64,000 nucleotides of DNA, from the NCBI GenBank assembly GCA_002633005.1, contig NMRA01000191.1:332077-396076 (forward strand), read 5' to 3'. The DNA comes from Phoronis australis (Eukaryota > Phoronida > Phoronidae). This document shows, piece after piece, positions 1 through 13,000 of the stretch (its first letter is position 1; the number at the start of each line of letters is the position of its first letter). Under the pieces are notes generated by a model. It had not been told where the DNA came from. It was given only the letters and a program-made list of their open reading frames with translations, and ran no database searches. The position numbers were made by a program, and so were the translations under genes.

Positions 1-1030
1 TACTTGCATGTAGTTGTATTGCTTTACTCGGTGGTAGTAAAGGGGAAATTTGTGTACGTTGGTTTTCATGTCCGTTCTGCCTGTGTAATTTAGTAGCTGC
101 TTTAATGTGTAGTCTTTATGGTTATGGAAACCTATATTTTCTTGATTATTTGTTATTTACATCGGCATTTCTTTCATGAGTTAATTTTGCTCTTGTTGAT
201 ATAATTGTGATATTTTTGTTTTCTGTTCTTGTTCTTGCAAGTTCATTAGGTTTTAAAAATGTATTTGCATGCTGCTGCTAACTGTGCTAAAAGCAGGATA
301 TAAAGGACTATGGTATTTTAACATAATCTGCACTAAACAAAGGGCAGTTGTATTCACTGACAACTTGTAAATATGGAAGTAAAAAATTCTGCAAAAAGGT
401 GACCTAGTGGGCTCACATAGCCCGCATCATGCAATGTTATTCCCTAGAACCACGTCACAATACTTACTGGACACGGTTCAGTGATTTGCAGTCTATCATT
501 TTCGCCACAAAACGCATTCTTATGAACTTTTGGCAATTTTCAACCTACTTCATATTCATTGTCACTGTGTGTTGTGTTTCTAACTAATTTGGCCAAGCAA
601 TCACAGAGATAAGGATTTAGCCTGCAGTTTCCACTTTAAGCACCACTATATTTGGCCCTTGTCGCACCCCCTTGACATAATTCTAGATCTAGTTCTGATT
701 CAGTTACTTTGTTTTTGGTGAGAACTCACACCATGAAATTCTTGAAATATTGCTTTCATTTGTCTTCTGATTGACCATGTGAAGGTGCATGTATAGTTCT
801 CATGTTCTGGAAAAAATGATAGAATGTAAATATTCTGATATAGTCATGGTCTGGAATATGTTTTATGCTCCACCACTGCAACTCACAAAACCTAGCACAT
901 ATATTTTGTCCATGGCTATGAGAGAACAGGCTCTGCCAAGTTTTCTATTGCATTTGGCTAACACTGTGTCTGTCTTTGGGAATATTTGGTTGTTACTTTG
1001 CTGTGTTTAAGCCATTATTTTGTTTTAAAG
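1..1030. other. 5' flanking intron of MSH6
   Basis: No exon with a convincing splice frame or PWWP-like sequence is visible before the first MSH6 exon at 1031. The stretch is AT-rich intron and contains one copy of an interspersed repeat (255-642) described separately. Confidence 0.6.
255..642 (+). repeat. Interspersed repeat family A, copy 1
   Basis: About 390 bp that matches 7138-7548 in the same orientation. Shared blocks include GTATTTGCATGCT near the start, GGGCTCACATAGCCCGCATC in the middle and CAAGCAATCACAGAGATAAG near the end. The copies differ by many substitutions and small indels, so the pair is old. No open frame is shared. Class unknown. Confidence 0.8.
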
Positions 1031-4000
1031 GTAAATATCAGTAAGGAAAATCATGATGATGAAGAAGAAGACTGTGTCAAGCAAGAAAAAGACAGCAAGA
1101 AGAAAGACAAAGTAAGCATGTATTTATTCGTTATGGGCTTTATGAATAGAGACATCATTGTGTTTCAGTTGGGACTTGTTTTGGCGGAACCAACCACCAT
1201 TTTCAATCTTATTGAAATAATCTTATTATAGAATGTGAACTCTATAACACTGATTAGTGCCATCTCAGATGCGACTTGTCTTACGTGGTTGGACGGACGT
1301 GAGATGAGCCATATCTATGTTTTCAGCAGAGTCAACCTGGGACAGCAACACCTTTCAATTTAGATTTGAGCTCACGTCGTCGTAAAACAGAAAATTGAAA
1401 ATAGTCAATTCTTGCTGCGTTGGTGATGGACACCGCGCTGTCATTCAGCTGCACCGTTGAGCAAACCTACATCGCGCAAACCTGCTGCCATATTTATGTG
1501 TTAATCCTAGATCTGATCAAGTCTAAAGTTAAACCAGGTCTTAATACAGGTCTGAGACCTCGTTGGTGAAATAAAAACTGACTTAGACCAGGTCTAAGCA
1601 GGAGTCAAACCAAGCTTTACAAGACCACTGGTCTAAAAGTTAAACCATCTTTATGAAATGCATGTTTTCTTCAAACCTAGTCTAGCTTAAGTCAGAAACT
1701 TTAAACCACCTTTATGAAATTGACTGTCAATGTTTGCCTCGTTCATTTCTAGCAGACTCCCAACAAGTCCAAAACACCCAAAAGAACCCGAGCCCAGCGT
1801 GGTAGTAAAAGCAAACGGCAGAGAATCATCAAAGAGTCAGGTGATGAAGACTCAGAAGATGAGTTTAAGCCAGAGTCTGGTGAAGACAGCAGTGAAGATG
1901 ATACTAGTAGTGGCGTGGACGAGAATGAGGCTTCAGAGTCTGGCGAAGAATCGGAAGAGGCTTCTCCAGTCAAGGTGAGATCTTGTAAATTGTGATTAAC
2001 TTGCACTCGTTGAAAATTAACTTTTGGTTCAGGCCACCTACCACTATGAAACCATCTGAACTTCGTCCTGGCTACTTTTAGGCATGATTAATTACAGACT
2101 ATGCTTGGGAAGAACATATGATTCGTTATTGCCTGAAACCACGGTCAACGAGTTGGCCTGTTCCTTCGAGCATGTACTCGAGCACTGACAAAGTGCCAGT
2201 TATAACAAACCCCACTTCTAACAAACCCCACTTCTAATTTGAGTAAGGAACAAGTTGAGAGTGGATTTAAAACAGAAAGTGATTTAAATCAAAGGTTGGG
2301 TGTTGACAGAAGGCAGGTTTACTGTTACCTTTAATTGGGTTCTTTTTTATTCTGAACGTGTTATTTATTTCAAATTGATGTATGGCCTGATTCATTCGTG
2401 TTTTAGAATTTCAGACTTTGGTGAGATCAGGATCACCCTGTTTCAGTTTTGATTTGTAAACAGTATTTAAGTCCTTGTCATTTATTGTTGGAACATTACA
2501 TTGTGTTCTAGGCATCAAGAAAAAGGAAAAAAACTTCACCTGCTAAAATGAATAGAACACCCAAAACTGCGCGAGCTATGGAGTCACTCAAGTCATTCTC
2601 GACTCCCAATCAGGAACAGACCAAAAAGGAGCAGTTCACTCCAACAGTGGGCACAAAAACCAAGTCCATATTATCGGGATTTGCTGCCCCAGACACGGTA
2701 ATGGTCTTGGTTCCCAGATTGTGTACTTCAATTATTTTTCTGTAGTTAGCTCTGGGACTTAATTCGTCAATACACTTTTACTTGGTCACTACTCGATCTC
2801 AGTTGATTCATCTCGACCACTGACTTGTCGCTTCTACTGAAATGGCGGTGTACACGCAACGTTGTCTTTGAGACTATTTGAAATATCTGACAAAGCGTGT
2901 GTTTTCACATCTTTGTGGTAAATGGCCAGGTAGTGATGAATTTGTATTCAAATTTGCTTCACATCAGTTAGCTTATTGTCGCTTTTATTTTTTACTTAAC
3001 TGGAGACAAACTGTCATGGATTGACTGGCCATGTCAACTGACTCTCCTCGTAAACTGACTGGCCATGTGAACTGACTGGCCATGTGAACTGAGTGGTCTT
3101 GTGAGCACAGCTCCAGAGTAATAGTTACGATGATGCTTTCAAACGAAAGTAAACATGACACAAAGATAAAGGGATTTTGCATTTAATACAAAACAGTTTT
3201 CATTTCTTGATGTGGACCAATTACCAGACTTTGTTTGAAAGAAAGATGTTGTGAATATAAAAATCAAACCATAAGAGGCTTTGCAAAAAGCTGTAATATC
3301 GATGCAACCTAGAGACTAAAGCTGATTAGGTCTTCAATAGTCTTGTGTAATTGAATGACCCACTCTATGATCATGATAATGTATGCTTCTAGCCATCTCG
3401 AACGTCGCCCACACCAGAAAATGAAGAGGGCCGTCTGTTCTTTCATAAAACACTGGACTGGCTGAGGCCTGAAAACATCAAGTAGGTTTCATCTACTTTT
3501 GATAATTTTTTCTCAATGAAATAAACTTTTTATGCTACTTTATGCCTGGTTTTTCTGTAAAGTTTAATGCGTGATCTGAAAAATGTTAATGAATCATGCC
3601 TTTTCAAAATAATGTACTTGAACTATGCGGAATACTATCTTTATATTGGTAATATGTATGGGCAGCCATTTATGCAAAAACATCAAATTTAATATTCAAT
3701 TCCATATAATGATCTCAATGCCAATTGTACGACATTTCAATCCCCTCTTGCGCATTTAATGCCATTACATCAACTCAATCCACACTGGACGATTCCTTAT
3801 TGTGACTTGCAATGCTGTTCTGTTTATTCTAACCTGTTACGTGAATTCAATGCTGCCCATAGTATGAGTGTTCATAACCAGAATGTTCTGATATCCCACC
3901 CCACATGACGACCAGGCACGTATCTATTGGCCGCCATACATAACCAGCTAGTTATAGATGTTGTGAAGGTTATAACCTAGAGTCCTGGTTCAGGTCAGTT

Positions 4001-7000
4001 GCACTCACATCCTTTATAGAGACCTACTGTAAAGTGCTGCCACCTGGTGTGAGGACAAGAACATGTATATAGGCTGTACATTAATTGATTGCAATAGCAA
4101 AGTTAAACATTTCGCATTAAAATGTAGAGATGGGCAGAAGAGATCACGCGATCATCCTGATTACGATCCGCGGACGTTACACGTACCAGAGAGTTTCCTG
4201 AAGTCATGTACTCCAGTAAGTAGCCACTGAATTTACATTGATATGATTATTTCTTTATTTTAACTTGGAGCTGTTGAAATTTCTAGTAGAACTTTTAGCA
4301 GTTCTATAAAATTTTGATTCTTAAGACTTTCTTCCTGGAAAAGTTGAATTGATTATTTTCATTATGTTCTGTCGTGTTAAAAGGACAACACTTGACTCCT
4401 AGAATGAAACTGTCAGTTCACAACATATGAAAAGTTAGTGGTTAAAATTGTGGTATGAATATTAATTATAATCAATTTGGTTTGTGATAAGGTTCATGCT
4501 TTATCTTTGTGGTGAAAATCCTTTTGCAGGATTCTTTCATTCTCATTATTTTACAAGAAAGTAATTATGTTTCTATGTGAGAGCTTTTGTAATAACTTTC
4601 AATTAAGACACATGCGCATCTTCCAACCGAGACAAGGTGAAAGAAAATTAGCTCAAGGATCCAACGATGTTGTCTAGTGGGATTAGAACCCATTGTCTGT
4701 AGACTAGGAGACGGATGTTCTACAACAAGGCCACACTGCCATCTCCTTTTAAAGCTGTGTTTCTTCTTTAGGCTATGCAACAGTGGTGGAACATTAAAGC
4801 CTTGCACTTTGATGTTGTACTGTTCTTCAAGATGGGAAAGTTTTATGAACTCTATCACATGGACTCTGACATCGCCGTTAAAGAACTAGGCATGATATAT
4901 ATGAAGGTGAAATGTTCATATGTTTACACGTCTCATTTTTAAAACACCAAACTGTGTGTTGCATTAGGCATTGTTCGTAGTACATGACTAATGACAGTGT
5001 GTGGACGGGCTTTTAAGGGATGCCATAAAGTAATCAACTGTTGCATACAACTAATCTGATTGTGTAGACGGGTGGAAAATAGAAATAGAGCATGCCCGAT
5101 TTTTTCTAATTTTTGTTTGACTTGAATTGATACAGTCATGTACGAAAAATTGCAGTGACTTGTATAAAAAGGGCTTAACGAAAGCTGTAATCAAACTCTA
5201 TGTAACAGTAGTGATGAAGAAGAATGAAGTATTGAGACATTTCTGCATTACTAACCCTGTTGTTAGATGTTGTTGGCACTAACAAACGTCTTAATAGTAT
5301 GTTTTTCTTGTTTTCAGGGAGACGTTGCTCATTCGGGTTTTCCCGAGATAGCATACACCCGTTACTCAGATACACTTGTTCAGAAAGGCTACAAAGTGGC
5401 TCGCATTGAACAGACAGAAACGCCTGAGATGAATGCAGAACGGTGCAAAACAAGTACGTCTTTTACGTGCACTGGTGTCTGTCAGTGCATGCTCGTTTCT
5501 TTTATCTAATCAAGAAATGCCTCTTGAAAAGCTTACTTAAGTTGATACAGGTACTAACTGAATGTGCCTGGAGACATTTGACTGAAATGTGTGACCAAGG
5601 AAACGTGTGTTGATTATTTGGACACCTTTTGTTGGTTTTTAAGTCACCATTGTGTAATAATCCTGAGTGCAAAGAGTTGACTGTGAAAGAATGTCTGTAT
5701 GTCGTCTTATCTGCCAAGCTAACTGGGCATTGCCAGACAAACCTTTAGCCTTTTGTGGTTGCTTGCATTTTAAAAAACTGGAATAATGTCCAATTGTAGA
5801 TTCCAAATGCAAACTAAATGATGTAATTTCAGATCAGGTGCAATATCATTTTCGTGGTATCTTATTAGTTAAAACTAGAAAGTGCGTGATATTTAAGTGC
5901 CATCTGTGGGTCTTGTAATCCTAAAATGATGAGAAATTCAAGCAAGTTGCATTTTGACCATATTACTAAAATTTACAAATATGTAATTGAATTTTCAAAG
6001 AATATTTTTGTCTGAATTTCTTTAGAATCCTGTTTAATGTTTCTTTTTCAGTGTCAAAGCCTACTAAGTTTGATAGAGTAGTTCGGCGTGAAGTCTGTCA
6101 AATTACGACGAAAGGAACGCGAAATTTTAGTTTCCTTGATGGCGACAGTTGTGATGCCGAGAATAGTTACTTGTTAGCTGTGGCTGAAAGAGAGATGGAA
6201 TCGTACAGTGTTTATGGTGTCTGCTTCATAGACACATCCATTGGCAAGTTTCATGTAAGTGGCTTGCTGTTTGCTTTCAAGGGACGTCATCGGTTTTATG
6301 TCGGAAAAACGCATTTTTGGAGTTGCGGTTGGATGGGATAGACCTCTTTAGGTTATTAGCTTTGTCTAGATCTATAAAAGTTTGTTTCAGTGCTGTATTT
6401 ATTCTTTTACAACAATGATTTAATTTCATTTCAATATATGTTATTTCTGTTGTCATTTTTTCAGATCGGTCAGTTTGAGGATGACCGCCATGGTTCACGA
6501 TTCCGAACATTGATATCACATTATGTTCCTGCCCAAGTGAGTTCCCAAACAATAATAATATCAATAAGTGGTTAACATTACAAAAACTGATACCCAAGTA
6601 CTAGTAAATCTTCTGACAGTATTTTCGTTTATTTGACAAATTCTTTTTTATTAGGTGATGTGTCCATTTTACTGTATGTGTTTGTTTAGGTGTTACATGA
6701 AAGGGGCAAGCTTTCTTCAAGAACTCAGCAGATCATTAACACAAACTTGTTGTCTGCTCTGAAAGAACCTTTGACCTCTGGCACAGAATTCTGGGAAAGT
6801 TCAAAAACCCTGAAATTCCTATCTGAGGGAGAGTATTTTCTGGATGAGAACACCAAAGAATCTGATTGGCCACCTGTGCTGAAGTCAATGATATCAGATG
6901 CTGATTCACTGGGACACACAGCAGCAGATGATTGTGATTTAGCTGTGCGAGCTTTGGGAGCTGTTACTTGGTAAGTTTCTGGTCTTGAAATTGTATTCGT

Positions 7001-10000
7001 GTTTTAGGTTCCTGATCAGTGTCAACATGGTTGCATCACGTGATCTTATGATTACAAACCAGAAATTGTTTTTGTTCCAGCTAGGTTTCAAACCTTGGAA
7101 ATTCTGCAATTTATACATGCAGTGTGCTAATAGTTAAAGATGTATTTGCATGCTCGTAACTGTGCTAATGTGTAGCGGGAACTAAACAACAATGCTATAT
7201 GAACATCGTCTTCGCTAATCAAAGTTTAGTTGTATTCATTGACAACTTGGTAAGTGTGAAAACAAAAAAAATATGCAAACAAGTCATCTTTGCACTAATG
7301 GTGAACCTTGGGGGCTCACATAGCCCGCATCATGCAGTGTTATTCCTCAATACCACGTCGCGATACTTAATGGACACAATTGAGTGATTTACAGCGGATC
7401 ATTTTCGACACAAAACTTGATCTTAGAAACATTTGGCAACACTCAACGTACTTCATATTGACATCGTCGTTGTATGTTGTGTTAATAACTAATTTGACCA
7501 AGCAATCACAGAGATAAGGAATTAGTGTACAAATTCCACTTTAAAATGACAACTATAAACTTCTAGCCTGATGGTGCTTTCAAGTAGATTTCTTACCCAA
7601 TGCATATTTAAAAGACATTCAATTTTTCTGAACAATTCTTTTTGCATTTTAAGTGACTGTAATTGAAGATCATTTTCCTAAGGATATGTCATGTTTTCTC
7701 CAAAGATTTAAAACAATTTCCACTTTAGTTCTTGCTTAAGGGAACTTCCAGTGAGAATTATAGTTTTAACTCTTGAAACTGAAAAATAATTTTGCCTCGT
7801 TTTATAAAGGTATTTGCAAGATTGCTTAATGGAACATGAGATGCTGTCAATGAAGAACTTTGAAAACTACCAGCCCACGGATTCTGTGGAGACATTGCAA
7901 ACGGCGGGTGAAAAGAAGTCTAGTGTTGCCATGGACCAAAAGCATATGGTAAAAATAAGTGCCTGTTGTTGAGCATTTCAACCAGAACAAAGTGTATGAT
8001 GTGTGCCAATTTTTTAATTCAGGCAATTGAATTTATTTGGTTAGCCCTTCAGTGCAGAAGACTGTATCTTTCCATCAACAACTGTTTTCGTAATTGTATC
8101 TGAATGTCAGTAGTTCGTTCTTTGTGAACGTTACTCTTCTTGCCTCAAAATAGCAGTTATAAAAAAATAATTGCAGGCGGTCTGATACACGTTATACCAG
8201 ACGTGTGCAGGCCGCGCATGTTGGTCCATTGCACTGATAACCTGGAACCATTTTTATGCTTTATTAATATATCGTTAAAACCGAGCTGAGGAGCTACAAA
8301 CCTGACTCAAGGGTTTAGCAGTGTGACCCAGTGGGACTCGAACCCACGACCTTGAGTAAAGAAAGCGGACACCTATCACACTAGGCCACACTGCCTCCTC
8401 AAAAAATACCGCTTATACTGTTATTAAGTATTTTCTTTTAGGTCCTTGATGGTATAACATTAGCCAACTTAGACATCCTTCAGAACCTGTCTACTGGGAC
8501 ACTGGAAGGTACCCTGTTGGAAAGGCTGGATCAGTGTTCAACACCATTTGGTTTGTACCCAGTGTGGGAGAGTGAGACTTTCTTGAGTTGTTTCCAAAGT
8601 AAATGTGAATTAGGATTGTCCTTGATGACCAGACTTCTGTGAAAGCGGATTTAAAATAACAAAGTAGCCACATCTGAAAATTCCATATTGCCATCTAAAA
8701 CTTTCTTAAAAATATGGATTCTAATTTTCTTTTGAAAGAAAAATTCATTGCAAACTGACTCATACTGTTAAAACTGAGAGGAAAGATCCTGCATAAATGG
8801 ATAAAAAGTAAAAAATAAACAGATCAAGGTAAGTTTATAGGTTCGATTTTTGATTGGTATCCTTGTATTTACCCATAGTACTCTACATCAGTGAGCCACT
8901 TGTTATATAAACATTTGTACACCGCTGCCATTACAACAAAATTAATTTGATAGTCTGCATTCTTTAGATCATTATGTTTTACTTTTTACAGGGTATGTTG
9001 TAGCATCTTTTTCTTGTTCATGTTAGCTTAGAACAGTTTAACACACTATCCTGGCAGAAACTAGGTCAATCATTTTTCCGCCTTCGCAAAGAAAAGAGGT
9101 GATTCAGAACGTGGCTTTTGGGACTATTGTAGTTTCTGTATTGTGAATAGTGGTTTAGTTTTCACATCGTGTGTGATGAAGATTTGTGAATAATTGTGCA
9201 ATGTGATCCTCTGCAGATTGATATGACACTAAGGCATTTTCAGTTAGCCATACTGTCAGTTTCTGAACCCATCTATGAATGGTTGGTTTTGCAGTTGCCT
9301 TGGGAAAAAATGAAAGATAATAGTATAATTATTTTGTGGATGTAAATGAATGTGAAATGGTACACATTTGGTGAACGTGCCAACATTGCAAATTTAAGCG
9401 ACTAATCCTATGTTGTATGTCCCCTGTTTCTAGGCAGAGCTTTCAGCAATAGTCTGATACTACAACGAGTCTGCATTTTGAGAACCAGTTGATGCCCGTT
9501 ATTCAGTGGAGAAAACCAGTTCGCAAAATACGGGCACGTTATATCAGACTATTTCCGAGTTTTCTGTTATTTTGTAGACTTAGATTTATTTATGATGGTC
9601 ACAGCTGTAGTTTTTTTATTTGTGAAAAATCTAAATTATCTGTGTGGTCATATTTACAGGTAAACGTTTACTGAGACAGTGGCTGTGTGCTCCGCTGTGT
9701 AACCCCTCTTCTATCAATGACCGACTGGATGCCATTGATGATCTTTTGTCCGTGCCTGACAAAGTGGCAGAATGCGTCGAGTTATTACGAAAGCTGCCCG
9801 ATTTGGAACGTCTTTTGAGCAAGTGAGTAAAGAATTTTTGTTGTAGTGTCTATTCATGTTTGTAAAGGACAGAATTTCTACTGGACTAGTTTTTTTTAGA
9901 AAGATCTTGGCATCCAATATTAGGTGCAACTAATAGAGAACAATTTATTAGGAGTTTTATTGAAATTTGTGCTTGCCATCAAAAAGGAAAACTTGTGAAT

Positions 10001-13000
10001 GTGTTTTAAACGATGATGTACATTGTCATTCATTCAGGCGAATAACTAGTAAATTCCATATGTTTTGATATGTAAAGTACTTTGGTGGCTTATATCTCTT
10101 GTTGGGAGGAAATCATAAATTTGTGACTAGGTATCTTGCGTATTAACAGACTGGTGTAATCACAACCCATTGTGCTACGTTTTAAGGCATGAATTAAGAT
10201 TTTTTAGTCATTGAAGTTTCAGTAGATGTATTTAAATATTACATTGTTGAAAATGGGGAGTTGAAAATTATTTGTGATGGGTGAAGGAACTTCAAGAAGG
10301 TTTACAGTTAACTTGAAATGTTGGTACTTGTCCAAATTTAGTCAGAATTGCTCGATTATTTTTAACCTTTGTTTACACATTCTCTGCTGAATGCCTGAAT
10401 TATGGATGCTAGCAGCTGTTGCTGTGATCAAGTTGCTTTTTAATTTGTCCATGTGTTCAACAGAAAGTTTGTTGATTGCAGAATCCATACGCTTGGTTCA
10501 GCAAACCGTTCTAAGGGACATCCAGACAGCAGAGCCATTCTGTATGAGAATGTTACGTACAGGTAGTGAAATCGCGTTATTTTCAAATCTTTGCATCTGG
10601 TGAATTTTATAACAAAGTGGTTGCTTGGTAGTTCCTGAATACTGTCAAAAAGAAGTATGGTCTTATGTTTTGTTGAATGTGTTTTGTACAGTAATTTCTG
10701 GAGCCGTGTTAAAACATGAGTACACAGTAGATATTTTAGATTAATGTTTTCTCAGTTCTTAAAGAAATGTGCCTTTTGCGTAACATTATTTTTTTCTGAA
10801 TTTTCATCTGAGAAGTCATAGGATTAACTAATTTAAAATTCTCACTGCAGCAAAAAGAAGATTGAAGATTTCCTTGCCGTCCTTAGTGGTTTTAAGACTT
10901 CGTTGAAGCTTGTCAAGAAATTTGAGGACTGCTCGAAAGACTTCAAGTAAGCACTTCTTGTATACTTTAATTTTCTTAAATGATTGTGCATTGTTTTGCC
11001 TAAGTGATTGCAACAAAGTAGATGTTTTGACTCATCCAGTGTGCTACTGGTCTTGAAAATAATTGTAAGACTGGTACATTACAGTCTGTCCTAGGTTGTT
11101 TGATCATGTGATCAATCAAAATGCCTGTTCATTGTGTCTTTTATATTAGTGATGTAAATTTGACAAAATTTATGATGCAACTTTGAACTTGAGCAATGTT
11201 TCTCTAAACTGACGTATTTTCTTCTATATTTCTTAAAGCTTTGAAATTTAAGGGGCCCATTTTGTGAACAAAGACTCCCGTAATTTATTAAAACAGCTAC
11301 ATGGCCATTTTACATCACACAATTAACTTTTGGCTGAGACCACTCTTACTCAAATTGGCGATTTCAAGACATCAAAAGAATTGTGATTGCTTGAGATCTG
11401 GTTCTGCAAGTTGGCTTGTTAAAGTGTGTCATTTTATGCACTGAGCATGATCTCAATGACTAATGAATTGTCAGTTCTCCGCAAACTCTGCTTGCTCTTT
11501 TTAATTGTTTTCTAATTTGTTTCAGGTCCAAACTCCTGAGGCGGGCTTTAACAATTGTACCAGAAAATGGCGATACGTCTTTGGCAAGGTTTCCCAATTT
11601 GAAGGAGGGATTGAGCTACTTTGATGTAATTGCAGTTTTGATTTTTGGTGTCATTACAATCTGTGTAAAAACTTTTGAATGGACTTGGCAGTCCTAATTG
11701 AGGAGTTTTTGCGAGTCTGTGTACTCTGTGCTTAATTTATTATTTGACATATATTTTAGATGTGGTTTGCTCTGATTGATGTGCATATAAAAGATTTTAC
11801 AGTGGGTTTTTGCTCACTTGTCACTGACAAAATTTGACCATTTGTTCACTCATGTTTATTGGTTGGGTTGATGATGATACATTACTCCTTAAGGCGGCAG
11901 CACAGTCGCTGTAACTGCTCTACACAGTTTGCTTGTACACAGAGCCAGTTTGATTTCATCAACTGACGCGTCACATGACTCCCTATACACCAAAAATATC
12001 TTGTATTAAGAATGTCATATGCACGTGACCTGCAAGACATGAGCTCTCAGGCACAAAAACCCCACAGATGGTGTGGCAAAAGTTGAGTAACACAAAAGAA
12101 ATTGAAGAGAGCTAGAGAAACGGGCTATGCAGAACTAATTTAGCCCCTCCACAAGATGCAGATTAGGCTGTGTGCTGATTACGTGCAGCCAAGAGGAGCT
12201 GAGGACAGAACAAGTATGCTAAGGTGATCATTTATGGTCCTAGTTAAAGTAATACTGGTGTCATTCAGTTGAAGAACCGTCTATTTTTTGATGCAACGCT
12301 ATTGAAGGGATTGGATGAACACTGCACAACAAGTGAATTTAGTAATTTTTCAGACATATCCAAAGCAAATGCTACAATATTGTTTGTGTTACAGCATGCC
12401 TTTGACCACAATAAAGCTCGTCAGGCCGGGGCCATCATTCCAACAAAGGGTTATGTGGAGGAATATGATGAAGCAATTAGCCGCATAAAGGAAACGGAGA
12501 GAGAACTAGAGAGTTATCTCAACAAACAAAGACAGAAGTTGGGTTGTAAGGTACTCATCTGTTTACTGGTTTATGATGTATGTCACTAATATATTGGTGT
12601 ATGCTGTGCACTCAACGTTCGCGAAGTTCTAGTTCTCTAAACATGGGCGGTGCTCCATAGGGAGCTGAGGGGGGGTCTATGGCGCCCCATTTATTTGAGT
12701 GCTGCGCCATCCATGTCCATGGGCATGGACATGGACAGCGCATGCAATAGGAGAGTGAGGGCTATACAACCCCCACTTATTTCAGTGCCGTACTGCCCAT
12801 GTCAAAGGAGACGATTGGTAGTAAAAGTGGGTCTCTTGCAACATGATACTGGAGAAACAATGGGAAGTTTAAACGTTCAAAAGTACGACTGGTTTGTTTT
12901 AAATGTGAATGAGATTTGACTTAGTCCAATGTAGTGTCAACCTGACCTTTTTATGGACTGTGATGCATTATGCATGCGCATGAGATTCGTGAGAGATGAT

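Noticed and set aside
1-1030. PWWP-domain exon of MSH6
   Set aside because: No reading with PWWP-like residues and splice sites was found; the exon must lie upstream of the window.
4650-8402. tRNA genes on the - strand
   Set aside because: A and B boxes are present, but the molecules cannot fold as full cloverleafs with a clear anticodon arm, and tRNA-unrelated bodies follow; they are SINEs or SINE fragments.
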